Assembly (NCBI RefSeq): GCF_003268635.1
Contig: NZ_CP029639.1
Coordinates: 6,244,001 to 6,308,000, forward strand
Origin: Paenibacillus sp. DCT19
GTDB lineage: Bacteria > Bacillota > Bacilli > Paenibacillales > Paenibacillaceae
Reading direction: 5' to 3'
DNA length: 64,000 nt
Numbering within the stretch: the first letter of the stretch is position 1; the number at the start of each line of letters is the position of its first letter. Below the pieces are notes generated by a model, which was not told the origin of the DNA, ran no database searches, and was given only the letters and a program-made list of their open reading frames with translations. Shown piece by piece: positions 8,627-18,579 of the stretch. The position numbers and the translations under genes were made by a program.

Positions 8627-9586
8627 ATGATATATCTTGTGGCATTTATGTTGTCTTTTGCTGTCGTGCTGGTGCTCATTCCGCCGCTCAGTCGTTTGGC
8701 TCATCGCCTGGACTTTGTAGACAAGCCACGTGAAGACGTGGAGAGAAAATTACATAGACAGCCTATTCCATTAACAGCTAGTTACGCGATATTCGTCGGA
8801 TTTTTCCTTACATATATTATGTTTACCAAAGAACTCTCGTGGGAAACGGCGGCTCTCGTGGCCGGCGGTATACTTCTCTTAACGATTGGTACCATTGATG
8901 ATTGGTACAAAACCAAAGGTAAAGACTTTCCTGCGCTACCTAAGATGATTATTCAGATCTCCGCAGCTGTGCTTGTGTTCCTTTCGGGAATCGCCTTTAC
9001 TGGGTTCGTTAACCCACTGAATTCCGAGTACATCATGCTCCCAATCTGGCTTCAGTTCATACTGACGATTCTGTGGATCTTCGGTGTAACTACAGTTATT
9101 AATTTCTCGGATGGTATGGATGGACTTGCGGGGGGATTATCGGCAATCTCGGCAGTGACATTGTTCATCGTTGCAGTCGTCAAAGGGCAGAGTGATTCTG
9201 CGCTCATGTCTATTATTCTAGTGGGTGTAACCTTGGCTTATCTCAAGTACAACAAACCACCAGCAAAAGTGTTTATGGGGGATGCGGGCGCTACATTCCT
9301 TGGTTTTATTCTCGCTGTTATCGCTCTGGATGGAGCATTTAAGCAAGCCACTACGCTATCGCTCTTTATCCCAATTCTAGCACTTGGCGTGCCGATCTTT
9401 GACAATATTTTTGTTGTCATCAAACGATTCATCCAAGGCAAAGCAATCTATCAAGCAGATGCAAGTCAGGCGCATTATCGGCTGCTCCGTGCAGGCTTAA
9501 ATCACAAACAGGTGGTAGCCGTACTGTATCTCGTTAGTACATGCCTCTGTCTATCGTCTATTATTCTTTTGCTTGTAGAGGCCTAG
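8627..9586 (+). CDS. tagO: Undecaprenyl-phosphate N-acetylglucosaminyl-1-phosphate transferase (MraY/WecA/TagO family)
   Basis: Integral membrane enzyme of 319 aa. It transfers a sugar-1-phosphate from UDP-GlcNAc to undecaprenyl phosphate, the first step of teichoic acid or surface polysaccharide synthesis. Family motifs in order are DKPRED near residue 29, GTIDDWYKTKGKDF, the catalytic NFSDGMDGLAGG and MGDAGATFLGF. About ten hydrophobic segments are visible. ATG 8627 is chosen over the longer frame from 8552, which overlaps the promoter. It is monocistronic, before a family C repeat. An MraY-like paralogue with another substrate is possible. Confidence 0.85.
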   Translation: MIYLVAFMLSFAVVLVLIPPLSRLAHRLDFVDKPREDVERKLHRQPIPLTASYAIFVGFFLTYIMFTKELSWETAALVAGGILLLTIGTIDDWYKTKGKDFPALPKMIIQISAAVLVFLSGIAFTGFVNPLNSEYIMLPIWLQFILTILWIFGVTTVINFSDGMDGLAGGLSAISAVTLFIVAVVKGQSDSALMSIILVGVTLAYLKYNKPPAKVFMGDAGATFLGFILAVIALDGAFKQATTLSLFIPILALGVPIFDNIFVVIKRFIQGKAIYQADASQAHYRLLRAGLNHKQVVAVLYLVSTCLCLSSIILLLVEA

Positions 9587-9598
9587 AGTATACAACAT

Positions 9599-9861
9599 TC
9601 AACGAACCTCAGTAACGCTATTCCGTCATAAAACGGTGTCAAAAAGTCCAAAATGCACTGAATTAACGATCTAACGACTCTATGATTCGTTAGATCTCTG
9701 ATTCGGGAAAAGGATAGCGAATAGCGTGTGTCAGATTCATTACTTCCAAAATAACACTAAAAGGGCTATCTCCGTCTGATATGCTCCCCATATAGTAAAC
9801 AGGTGAAATAATGAAAACCTGTTCCTATATTAGGGTGCATTTCATTACGGGATAGCCCCTT
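9599..9861 (+). repeat. Family C repeat, copy C1, with long terminal hairpin
   Basis: It starts AACGAACCTCAGTAACGCTATTCC and ends in blocks GATTCGTTAGATCTC and GCGAATAGCGTGTGTCAGATT, both shared with 56749-56955. The ends are imperfect inverted repeats, and GATCTAACGA/TCGTTAGATC is a perfect inner one. The last part is a hairpin: AAGGGCTATC (9761) with GATAGCCCCTT (9851-9861), enclosing AACAGGT/ACCTGTT. It separates two convergent genes and may terminate both. Confidence 0.65.
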
Positions 9862-9926
9862 CTAATCTACTATTCACCGAACCAGTGAACCATCGTGCCA
9901 TCCCCACAAGATTGCCTCCAGCAATC

Positions 9927-11810
9927 TTATCTGGAAGCTACAGGCGGTAATGGACTCTCTCGTTTCTGTCGATCTGCCCATCCAGGTCGATCAAGCTCAA
10001 CGAGCCGTCGATAGCGCTCTTCCTTTGCCAGCAGTTGTTCGTGAGAACCCTGCATGACGATCTTTCCCTTTTCCATAAAAATAAGTTCATCCATCTGCTC
10101 TGCACCCATCAGATTATGGGTCACCCAGATCATCGTTTTGCCCTGCATGCTGTCCAGAATTGTACGCATCAGTGCACGTTCCGTCATCGGATCAAGCCCT
10201 ACGGTCGGTTCATCAAAAATCACGATAGGTGTCTCACGGAGCAGAACCCGTGCGAGCGCAATCCGTTGCCGCTCCCCACCAGAGAAACGTAAACCGGTCT
10301 CCAGCATCGGCGTATTATACGCCTGTGGCAAAGACTCAATCAGCTCAGCCAGACCTACTTGTGCGGCCACTTGCCGAATCTCATCATTCGTAGCATCCGG
10401 ACGCCCAATTCGGAGATTATTCGCCACTGTAGTATCAAATAGATGTGGACTTTGGTTCAATACCGCAATGGCATCCGTCATCTCTTCATGTAGCGTTGGC
10501 ACATCTAAACCATTAATGAGTACTTGCCCACTCGTTGGTACAATTGCACCTTGGATTAGTTTCAGGAGTGTGGATTTCCCCCCACCGCTGCGTCCTAGGA
10601 TGGCCAATCGTTTCCCCTGGGGAAGATCGAGAGATACTTCTTGAACAGCATCGGCATCACTGGAAGGATAACGGTAACTGACACGGTTAATCTCGATGTC
10701 TGCTCTCAGCTTAGGAGATATGCGCAAGCGAATACGTCGATTCGTCTCATTCTCATTCACAATCTCCTGCTCGTGGTCATCTCTCTTCCTTTTCGGAAGG
10801 GCATGCTCCTCATGATCTTCAAGCCGATGCAGACGGTTCAGCGATTCACGATATTGCGGAATATGCTCCACAGCATCTGCCACAGGAAGTAGAGCTTCCG
10901 TGAGTGGAAATAACACCAAGACAAAGGCCGCAATCATGACTGCAGGCAGCTGCATCGCTGCTACCTCGCCGCCTGCCCATACCGTGACAGATACAACCAT
11001 AAGCCCAATGACAAGTTGTGCGACGAGATCACGCCATCTTCTCCACTGTCGCAACCTGCGACGAATGGCGTCTGCCTGCCCCTCTGCTTCATCGTGTTGT
11101 TGCACAAATTCCACAGCACGACCACTCGCCATCCAATCTCCTAGACCAAGAACGCCATCCGTAAGGCGAGTGTATAACTTACTATTTTCCCGTTTCAGCC
11201 TCACGTTTAACTTCCAAGTGACTTTCAGCGATATTACAGGCCATACACCGATCAGGAACAACATATACAGCCCCATCCAGCACGCAAATCCAACATCAAC
11301 CGTGCCAAAAGTAATCACTGAAGCAGCGTAGATCACAAGCGACGTAATTGCCGGAAAGACGGTTCGTAGATAGATATCCTGAAGACGCTCCACATCCTCT
11401 GCAAGTGCCCCGAGTACATCCCCTGTCTGCATGCGGGAACGAAGAAATAGCGCCTGCGGCTCAAAAATTCGATACAGCTTCACACGTTGATCCGCAAGCA
11501 CGCGCAGTACTGCATCATGCCCAGCCAATCGCTCGACGTACCGGAACACCGCTCGGAAAATCCCGAAGGCACGTACGCCTACAATAGGTACATAAACCAT
11601 CAGAATATTCTCAGGACGGAGAGCCGATGCAGAGATGAGGTATCCAGAAGTGAAGAGCAGCAATACAGCACATAGCATCGCGGTTGTGCCCAGTGCAATG
11701 ACCCCTGCAAATCTCCAGCGATACTGCTTCACATAAGGCGTGATCCAATCCCATTTTCTCTCTGGGTGGTGGTCACGTTCTGTCTCTATTGATTGATATC
11801 CAGCTCGCAT
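9927..11810 (-). CDS. cydC: Heterodimeric thiol-reductant ABC exporter subunit CydC
   Basis: Membrane-fused ABC half-transporter of 627 aa that, with CydD, exports glutathione/cysteine-type reductant for cytochrome bd assembly. About six N-terminal membrane segments are followed by a nucleotide-binding domain. That domain has Walker A GRSGGGKSTLL, Q-loop VLNQSPHLF, signature FSGGERQRIALAR and Walker B IVIFDEPTVGLDP. ATG 11810 lies 2 nt after the cydD stop with GGAGG in the cydD end; the longer frame to 11927 overlaps cydD and is rejected. Last gene of cydABDC. Confidence 0.93.
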   Translation of the reverse strand: MRAGYQSIETERDHHPERKWDWITPYVKQYRWRFAGVIALGTTAMLCAVLLLFTSGYLISASALRPENILMVYVPIVGVRAFGIFRAVFRYVERLAGHDAVLRVLADQRVKLYRIFEPQALFLRSRMQTGDVLGALAEDVERLQDIYLRTVFPAITSLVIYAASVITFGTVDVGFACWMGLYMLFLIGVWPVISLKVTWKLNVRLKRENSKLYTRLTDGVLGLGDWMASGRAVEFVQQHDEAEGQADAIRRRLRQWRRWRDLVAQLVIGLMVVSVTVWAGGEVAAMQLPAVMIAAFVLVLFPLTEALLPVADAVEHIPQYRESLNRLHRLEDHEEHALPKRKRDDHEQEIVNENETNRRIRLRISPKLRADIEINRVSYRYPSSDADAVQEVSLDLPQGKRLAILGRSGGGKSTLLKLIQGAIVPTSGQVLINGLDVPTLHEEMTDAIAVLNQSPHLFDTTVANNLRIGRPDATNDEIRQVAAQVGLAELIESLPQAYNTPMLETGLRFSGGERQRIALARVLLRETPIVIFDEPTVGLDPMTERALMRTILDSMQGKTMIWVTHNLMGAEQMDELIFMEKGKIVMQGSHEQLLAKEERYRRLVELDRPGWADRQKRESPLPPVASR

Positions 11811-11812
11811 CC

Positions 11813-13666
11813 TTACACCGCCTCCATCTGAGCCTGAATCATCTGATAATACACGCCTTGACGTGCCATCAATTGTGCATGTGTGCCGGTCTCCGCCACA
11901 GTTCCAGCTTCCATGACGATAATCCAATCCATATGTGGCATCCAGTGTAAACGATGGGTAGCGAGGAAGACCAGCTTGTCTTCAAATAGCGGCAACATCG
12001 TCTGCTTCAGCTCATATTCTGTCTCGACATCCAGGTGTGCTGTCGGTTCATCCAATAGCAACATGGGTCTCGCACCTAACAAAGCTCTTGCCAGAGCCAC
12101 ACGCTGCTCCTGTCCACCGCTGAGCTGTCGACCGCCAGAACCAATCATTTCATCCATTCCATGTGGCAATGACGACACCAGCGAACTCAATCCCGCTGCA
12201 CCAATCGCTTCAGCCAGCTCTACGTTTGATGACTCAGGTCTATAGAGACGAATGTTATCTGCTAAACTACCGCTAAAAATATAGGGATGCTGTGGAATGA
12301 CCGCAGTCTGACTTCTCCACAATTTCACCATCTCCGGCGATATGGGTTTCCCATTAACGACCATGCGACCGGAGGTAGGCAACTGAAAACCAGCCAATAC
12401 ATCAATCAGGGTTGACTTGCCCGCTCCACTGGCTCCGATAATGCCAACTTTGCTCCTGCCCGTAACCTGAAACGTTACGTCTGTAAGCGATGGCGGAGCC
12501 CCCTCTTCATGTTGCACCTGTAAATCTGTGAGCGCCAACCGACTGCTCATGCTCCATAGCCCATTGTGTATTGGAAGCTCGCCCTCTTGAGTCGATTGCT
12601 TCTGTTGATCTGCCAACCGCTGAGCATCTGTAAGATGAATCTTCACTGTTGCTGACGGCTTGTTTTCCCTCTCGGTATGCAGGATCATCTGATCATAAGC
12701 TTGCTTCTGCTCACGTTCTGCTTCCTTGCCTCGTTCAATCATCCGCTGAATCGCTTCTCCTGCTTCCTTGCCATCCAATGTTGCATGGTAATCCGCACCA
12801 ACCATCCGTACCGGCAAGAAATATTCTGGCGCCAGAATAAGGACCGTTAACGCAGGACCAAGCAGCATATGTCCTTCCGTTAACCGTAGCCCTAGACCAA
12901 CCGCCACCGAAGCCACCGATAACATTGTGAAGAAATCGAGGGCAAACGACGAAAGAAACGCCATTCGTAGCGTAGACATTGTAGCTTTGCGGTAACGCTG
13001 ACTAACCAGAATAATCGTCTGTGCATGCCGCTCGCTCTGTCCCAATGTTTTTAGTGTTTCTAACCCACGCAGGGTATCGACAAAGTGATTGGCTAGTGCT
13101 TTGTATGATTTGAACTGACCATCTATTTTGCGTTGCGCAGCCAGACCAACCAGGATGAGGAACGTGATCAGAATAGGAAGAGTCAGCATGAGGATCACAC
13201 CAGACATCATATCCAGTTTGAACACGTATAACAGCAGCACAATCGGTATAAATCCCATCCCTAACATTCGGGGAATGAACAGTTCCAAATACGTTTTATA
13301 TTGAGCTGTTCCCTCTCGTGCCAAAGTCACCAAATGCCCTGTGCCTTCCGTCTTGGCAAAGCGTGGGCCTAACCGAAACCATTGCTCCACCAACTGTCTT
13401 CGTAGATCGGTTCCCGTTCGCTCAGCATATTGTGAGGTCACAAGCTGCAACCAATAAGATATAGCATAGCGGGCGGCAAAAGCAGCCAGGAACAGCAGCA
13501 GTACCGGGTACTGCTCTGTTACGGATGAACCTTCAAACAAAGCCGTGATGGCCTGTGCCAGCCATTTGGCCTGCATAATGATCGTCATCGCCTGCAGCAG
13601 CACCAGCGCTGAAGCCAGCGCCAGTACAGGCCGGATGCCCGGCAGCTTTATCAGCCCGCGCCCCAT
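11813..13666 (-). CDS. cydD: Thiol-reductant ABC exporter subunit CydD
   Basis: Membrane-fused ABC subunit of 617 aa, partner of CydC. Six hydrophobic segments lie in the first 300 residues. The C-terminal ATPase domain has Walker A GASGAGKSTLIDV, signature LSGGQEQRVALARA and Walker B MLLLDEPTAHLD. The start overlaps the cydB end region, with 1 nt between the cydB stop and this ATG, so translation is coupled. The longer linker between membrane and ATPase domains (around EREQKQAYDQ) is low in complexity. Confidence 0.93.
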   Translation of the reverse strand: MGRGLIKLPGIRPVLALASALVLLQAMTIIMQAKWLAQAITALFEGSSVTEQYPVLLLFLAAFAARYAISYWLQLVTSQYAERTGTDLRRQLVEQWFRLGPRFAKTEGTGHLVTLAREGTAQYKTYLELFIPRMLGMGFIPIVLLLYVFKLDMMSGVILMLTLPILITFLILVGLAAQRKIDGQFKSYKALANHFVDTLRGLETLKTLGQSERHAQTIILVSQRYRKATMSTLRMAFLSSFALDFFTMLSVASVAVGLGLRLTEGHMLLGPALTVLILAPEYFLPVRMVGADYHATLDGKEAGEAIQRMIERGKEAEREQKQAYDQMILHTERENKPSATVKIHLTDAQRLADQQKQSTQEGELPIHNGLWSMSSRLALTDLQVQHEEGAPPSLTDVTFQVTGRSKVGIIGASGAGKSTLIDVLAGFQLPTSGRMVVNGKPISPEMVKLWRSQTAVIPQHPYIFSGSLADNIRLYRPESSNVELAEAIGAAGLSSLVSSLPHGMDEMIGSGGRQLSGGQEQRVALARALLGARPMLLLDEPTAHLDVETEYELKQTMLPLFEDKLVFLATHRLHWMPHMDWIIVMEAGTVAETGTHAQLMARQGVYYQMIQAQMEAV

Positions 13667-13667
13667 A

Positions 13668-14696
13668 TCAGTACTCCAGGTGGTGCTGCTCGTTCAGGCG
13701 TTTGCGGAACACATAATAACTCCAGATCTGATAACCAAGGACAAATGGCAGTAAGGTGCACGCTACAATCGTCATTACTTTTAAGGAGTAGCCGCCTGAG
13801 GAAGCATTATATACGGTAAGGTCAAATGCAGCGCCTAACGAACTGATCATCACTCTTGGGAACAGACCGATAAATACCGAAGCAAAAGCAATCGCAATTA
13901 CAGCTCCCGTCATACCAAAGGCCCAGCCTTCACGTTTCTGACGAATGAAGTAAGTTGCCAGAGCGAGCGCTGCCGCTCCAAGGATCACCATGATCCAGAG
14001 CGCCCAGCCACGTACAGTGAAAATGTCAGTCATGAGATAGGTCATCACCGCGTAAATGGCAAGTATAGCCGCAAGCGGAAGCATCAATTGGCGCGCTGTA
14101 TGGAGAGCACGCTCTCTTAGTTCGCCAACAGTGCGCAGTGAGACAAATAATAGTCCATGAACGAGACACAGCAAGGTCACACTTAACCCGCCCACAACCG
14201 TATATGGATTAACGATATCTAGAAAACTTGCACGAAGCTGCATCTCTCCATCAATCGGCAGTCCCTTCATCAGCGTTGCAAACACAACACCAAACAGGAA
14301 TGGCAGCAATGCGCTGGATACAACGATGATGATATCCCACGTTTTGCGCCACTGCTGCTGTTTCATTTTACTGCGGAATTCAAATGCCACCCCGCGTCCG
14401 ATCAGAGCTAACAGCACCACAACTAGCGGCAGGTAGAAACCACTGAACAGCGTGGCGTACCAGTGCGGGAAAGCCGCAAACATGGCGCCTCCTGCGGTAA
14501 TCAGCCACACCTCATTTCCATCCCAGAACGGGCCTATCGAATTAATTAGTGTACGACGCTCCCGGTCTGTCTTGGCGATGATGCCTGATGACATCCCCAC
14601 ACCAAAATCGAATCCTTCAAGGAAAAAGAACCCCACAAATAATACGGCGATCAACAAAAACCACAGCTCACTTAGTGACAACGGAATACCCCCCAT
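13668..14696 (-). CDS. cydB: Cytochrome bd quinol oxidase subunit II
   Basis: Membrane subunit of 342 aa. The N-terminal ELWFLLIAVLFVGFFFLEGFDFGVGM is the family signature region. It is followed by GPFWDGNEVWLITAGGAMFAAFP, which is strongly conserved in CydB. About eight to nine membrane helices are visible. Its start lies 29 nt inside the cydA end, a tight overlap. It holds CydA in the complex that reduces oxygen with quinol at low oxygen. Confidence 0.95.
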   Translation of the reverse strand: MGGIPLSLSELWFLLIAVLFVGFFFLEGFDFGVGMSSGIIAKTDRERRTLINSIGPFWDGNEVWLITAGGAMFAAFPHWYATLFSGFYLPLVVVLLALIGRGVAFEFRSKMKQQQWRKTWDIIIVVSSALLPFLFGVVFATLMKGLPIDGEMQLRASFLDIVNPYTVVGGLSVTLLCLVHGLLFVSLRTVGELRERALHTARQLMLPLAAILAIYAVMTYLMTDIFTVRGWALWIMVILGAAALALATYFIRQKREGWAFGMTGAVIAIAFASVFIGLFPRVMISSLGAAFDLTVYNASSGGYSLKVMTIVACTLLPFVLGYQIWSYYVFRKRLNEQHHLEY

Positions 14697-16083
14697 CCAC
14701 GCCGAACGGATCGGCTGACTCGTCCTGATCTTCTGGCTTATCTACGGCATATGGCCCTGCTTTGATCTCACGCACAAACAGATAAACCATTACGATACCC
14801 AGAACGGTGTACGCAGCCGTGAAGGCAATGGTAGAGAATAAGATCATACCTGCCGATACATTCGGTGAAACACCGGCCTCTGTCGTCATATAGCCAAATA
14901 CCGTCCAAGGTTGTCTACCTACCTCGGTCATGATCCATCCAGAGGTATTGGCGATAAACGGCAGTGAAATGGCAAATACCATGAGGCGCATAAACCACGG
15001 CTTCGCCACTTCCAGCTTCTTGCGCATAGCCAGGTACGTACCGTATAGAGCAAGTGCAATCATCAAACCACCCGCTGCAATCATGATGCGGAAGCTCCAG
15101 AAGGTCGTACGCACCGGTGGGATGTAATCTCCAGGGCCGTAGGTCTGCTGGTATTCTGCATTCAATTCCTTCATCCCCTTGACGCTGCCCGAAAATTTAC
15201 TGTACGAAAGGTAACTTAGCAATCCTGGGATTTTGACCTCCCCTGAATTCTCCTGCTTATCTGGATCGATGAAGGCAACCACCGTCCATGGTGCAGGGTC
15301 TTCTGTGGTTGTCCACGTTCCTTCACTGGCTGCCATTTTCATCGGTTGGGTCTCTACCAGGTATTGTGCCTGGAAGTGCCCAGAGAAGGCTACACCGAAT
15401 GAGGATACAAGACCAATGATGATCGCGATATTGAATGATTTGCGGAAAATCTCAACGTCCTGCTTTTTCATCAACTTATAGGCGCTAATTCCTGTTACAA
15501 CAAACGCTCCTGTCATTAGTGCTCCAAAGATCGTATGCGGGAACTCGACGAGAAGCTGACCATTGGTAATTAGAGCGAAGAAATCATTCATCTCGGCTCG
15601 GCCGTTGTTAATCTCGAAGCCAACCGGGTGCTGCATGAATGAATTGGCTGCCAGAATCCACAGCGCTGATAAGAAGGTGCCGACAAACACCAGCCAAATG
15701 CAGGCCAGATGGACTTTTTTGGACAAACGATCCCAGCCGAATATCCATAACCCAATAAAGGTAGACTCCATAAAAAACGCCAGCAAGGCTTCCACAGCCA
15801 GTGGCGCACCGAATACATCCCCAACAAAACGGGAGTACTCTGACCAGTTCATACCGAACTGGAACTCTTGCAGGATACCTGTAACGACGCCAACCGCAAA
15901 GTTGATCAGGAACAATTTGCCCCAGAACTTGGCCATCGTTTTGTAAATTTCTTTCCCCTTCATGACGTACAACGTCTCCATGATCGCTACCAGCAGCACT
16001 AGACCGATGGACAGCGGCACAAAAAAGAAATGGAAGATCGTTGTGAGCGCATATTGGATTCGCGATAGCATGATCGGATCCAT
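14668..16083 (-). CDS. cydA: Cytochrome bd quinol oxidase subunit I
   Basis: Haem-bearing subunit of 471 aa. It begins MDPIMLSRIQYALTTIFHFFFVPLSIGL, the helix carrying the conserved haem-ligand His. It also has MESTFIGLWIFGWDRLSKKVH and GRQPWTVFGYMTTEAGVSP, typical of CydA. ATG 16083 follows GAAGGGG; the longer frame from 16212 runs into the operator region and is rejected. The Q-loop region around residues 220-330 is of the short type. First gene of cydABDC, with two FNR-type palindromes upstream. Confidence 0.95.
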   Translation of the reverse strand: MDPIMLSRIQYALTTIFHFFFVPLSIGLVLLVAIMETLYVMKGKEIYKTMAKFWGKLFLINFAVGVVTGILQEFQFGMNWSEYSRFVGDVFGAPLAVEALLAFFMESTFIGLWIFGWDRLSKKVHLACIWLVFVGTFLSALWILAANSFMQHPVGFEINNGRAEMNDFFALITNGQLLVEFPHTIFGALMTGAFVVTGISAYKLMKKQDVEIFRKSFNIAIIIGLVSSFGVAFSGHFQAQYLVETQPMKMAASEGTWTTTEDPAPWTVVAFIDPDKQENSGEVKIPGLLSYLSYSKFSGSVKGMKELNAEYQQTYGPGDYIPPVRTTFWSFRIMIAAGGLMIALALYGTYLAMRKKLEVAKPWFMRLMVFAISLPFIANTSGWIMTEVGRQPWTVFGYMTTEAGVSPNVSAGMILFSTIAFTAAYTVLGIVMVYLFVREIKAGPYAVDKPEDQDESADPFGVDGGYSVVTK

Positions 16084-16211
16084 ACCGTTACCCCTTCTTT
16101 CTGTTCTATTCGCATTATTTATGTATGTACTTGGTATTGAAGCTGCACCTTCGCTGTCAGTCCACCAAATACATTGATGAACGTATTGTGCCAGATTACC
16201 TATTTTATACA

Positions 16212-16268
16212 TGTGACAATAATCACAAACTTAATCAAAAAATCCACAAAAATGTGACGACGGTCACA
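16212..16268 (-). promoter_or_regulatory. Two FNR/CRP-type palindromes upstream of cydA
   Basis: TGTGA-CAATAA-TCACA at 16212-16227 and TGTGA-CGACGG-TCACA at 16253-16268 are both exact matches to TGTGA-N6-TCACA. Their centres are 41 bp apart, close to four helical turns. That consensus is known for Bacillus Fnr; a Rex-like reading (TTGTGA..TCACA) is also possible for the first. Both suit low-oxygen induction of cytochrome bd. In 16269-16486 I see no further clear site. Confidence 0.7.
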
Positions 16269-16486
16269 CATTAGTACAATTTTAAAAATATGGTTTCCAG
16301 TTATTTTGAATGCTTGTCAACTTCGTCTATTCACGGAAGTTGCTCATGTTTGAGACGGAATGCCCATATGTTAATGTCAGGCAACCTATTCCTTGTGCGA
16401 AACAGGCTTTACATATGGAGTGAGTCGAATGAATTTTATCCGTGTTATCCGAGTCAAAATGCAAACAAAGTGAGGTGATCCAGCCC

Positions 16487-17787
16487 GTGGAAGTACCTGT
16501 ACAATCCAGCGAGAGCCAGATTCATCCGAACGAGACTACTCAAAATTATAAGGAGACGCCCCCTCTCTAATTCACTATGTTCTATTTCCCCGTAAAGGGG
16601 GATGGTCGACTTTCCCTTATCCAGACATTGCTGCACTACTGGCTGCTGAAGGGGCAGTCTACTATGTTAGCCATCTGGAACGATCAGACGATCTACCCAC
16701 AGCGATTACGTTGATATCCTTACTGGAGGCGGAAGCACTGCTACAACAGCCTCGTACTGTTGCAGTCGTTGCGCATCCGTACTGGCTTACCGCAGTAGCC
16801 TCCATTCAGCCTGATCTGTTCATAACGCTCCTGCCAGAACCTGTCCAAGAGGAAGCTGACTCGCCACTCTGGGAGAGCTGTATTAGCAAGCTGGTAGGCA
16901 TTTCTAATCTGGTATGTACGTCCTCAGAGACGCGTTATATGAAACTGGTATTTCAAGGTGTCCGCACCGTCTGGCTTGGTGGAGAAGATCCTACACCTAC
17001 GGGGATGATGCAAAAGGATGAGCTTGAAATTCCGCTACGGGATTACGAAATGCTTTTTCTGCACGCACTCAAACAGATACTCAGCAGTGCCACAGATACG
17101 GTTACCCAGCTTCAATGTAAGCTACGAGCGGATTATTATCGTAAGCTCCGTTCCAAAACAGGCGCACATGAGACAATATCCTTTTTGCTCGCTGCTTATG
17201 AATATATATTGGAAGACTCGCGGGCAGCCGCCACAGTTCAAGAAGCATTTGCCCATGCAATCACATGTGGGCGCTCTGACTGTGTGCAATCACACTACCG
17301 CTTCCTCTCTGCCATTCAGGCAAAAGCCGGGGAGGTGGAGCACGCTCTGCAGGTGTATGGAACTACCGCCGCCACAGATCAGGAACGGCATCATTATGAG
17401 CAGCTGTGCCGCTGGCTGGAGGCTGGAGAGCATCAGCTGGTGCAAGCAGAACTATTGCGTCTGAACGATGACTATGGAACGGCATTAAAGGTACTGGATA
17501 AGCTCGGCGGAGAAACGGCTCGGCACTGGAAGTTTCGTATTTTCCAGGAAACCGGGCGTGTAGAGGAAGCACTTAAACTGGTTCATGCCGCAGATATTGT
17601 TGATCAAGCCAGCCAGCAAGATTATCGCCAATTGTCCGGCACCGCTCTAGCCCTGCGGGGAGAACGCCATGGAGCAGTGAAGTTATTTCTGGAATCAGCT
17701 CTTGATGATGAACATGCGCTTGCCCGAATCGTCGAAATGGAACTACTCGAACAAGCGATACAACAGCTGCTTGGGGAGGTGCCCTAA
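16487..17787 (+). pseudogene. Unknown protein with helical repeat C-terminus, first gene of glycosylation operon, frameshifted
   Basis: Reconstructed from GTG 16487 (GAGGTGAT 8 nt upstream), about 433 aa. The first frame reads VEVPVQSSESQIHPNE and stops at 16570. One extra C in the CCCCC run at 16559-16563 continues it as PSLIHYVLFPRKGGWSTFPYPDIAALLAAEGAVYYV. The middle has VAVVAHPYWLTAVASIQPDLFI and a GIS-LVCTSSETRY segment that looks like the N-terminal half of a GT-B-like fold. The rest (from ADYYRKLRSKTGAHE) is alpha-helical and TPR-like. No catalytic motif recognised. The stop overlaps the GT2 start at 17787. Confidence 0.65.
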
Positions 17788-18578
17788 TGTTTGACCCGAA
17801 AAAACGCAAACAGCATATGCGGGAGCCAATCCTCGAAGTAGAACCAGCCACCTTCCGGCGTATCCGCAAAAGCCAAAACAACAAACTGACCGCCATGCTT
17901 CAGGTTCGAAACGAACGTGGGCGATATCTGGAGGAAGTGCTGCACAATCTGAGTGATTTTGTAGATGAGATCGTGATCGTAGATGATGCCAGTACAGATA
18001 GAACGCCAGACATCTGCCGTTCCTATCCCAAGGTTGTCCGCTTAGAAGTGCTTGAACAACCGTTATTTGCTGAGGAATGGCGTCTACGCAACGTCCTGTG
18101 GCAAGCGGCCGTGAGCACCTCACCAGACTGGCTGCTGTCTGTCGATGCAGATGAATTGTACAGTGCAGAAGCCAAACGAGCCATGCGGGATCTAATTAAC
18201 CAGAAGCATGCGGACTGGGTGGCATTTCGATTCTACGATATGTGGGGCGGGCGTACTCACTACCGAGAGGATGACCTATGGAACCTGCATCAGAGGCACA
18301 CGGCCTCACTTGTGCGATATATACCTGAATATCCTTATTTCTATCCACAGCAAAATCATCACGTTCCTCGTCTCCCCCTATCCTGCATGGTCTTGCCTGG
18401 CATAAATACCGAATTAAAAGTACAACATCTCGGCTGGGCAGGGAGTCTGGAAGATCGGGTGCGTAAATATCTGCGTTACAAGCGCATTGACCCGGATGGA
18501 CGATGGGGCAGTCTCGAACACTATGAATCTATTCTTGATCCGGAACCCCGGCTGGTTCCTTGGAAGGAGGAGCAGTGA
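17787..18578 (+). CDS. Glycosyltransferase family 2
   Basis: GT-A fold enzyme of 263 aa that transfers a sugar from a nucleotide sugar. It has the nucleotide site MLQVRNERGRYLEEVL around residue 37, EIVIVDDASTDRTPDI, and the metal-binding DxD as SVDADELY (residues 120-122). The C-terminal part is basic and aromatic (FYDMWGGRTHY, HLGWAGSLEDR). The ATG overlaps the upstream stop as TAATG, so translation is coupled. No membrane segment, so it acts in the cytoplasm. The acceptor is unknown; the nearby Thr-rich repeat protein is a candidate. Confidence 0.88.
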   Translation: MFDPKKRKQHMREPILEVEPATFRRIRKSQNNKLTAMLQVRNERGRYLEEVLHNLSDFVDEIVIVDDASTDRTPDICRSYPKVVRLEVLEQPLFAEEWRLRNVLWQAAVSTSPDWLLSVDADELYSAEAKRAMRDLINQKHADWVAFRFYDMWGGRTHYREDDLWNLHQRHTASLVRYIPEYPYFYPQQNHHVPRLPLSCMVLPGINTELKVQHLGWAGSLEDRVRKYLRYKRIDPDGRWGSLEHYESILDPEPRLVPWKEEQ

Positions 18579-18579
18579 C

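Noticed and set aside
16365..16373. SigK-like -10 CATATGTTA before the glycosylation operon
   Set aside because: No matching -35 AC at the right distance; too weak to report as a promoter.
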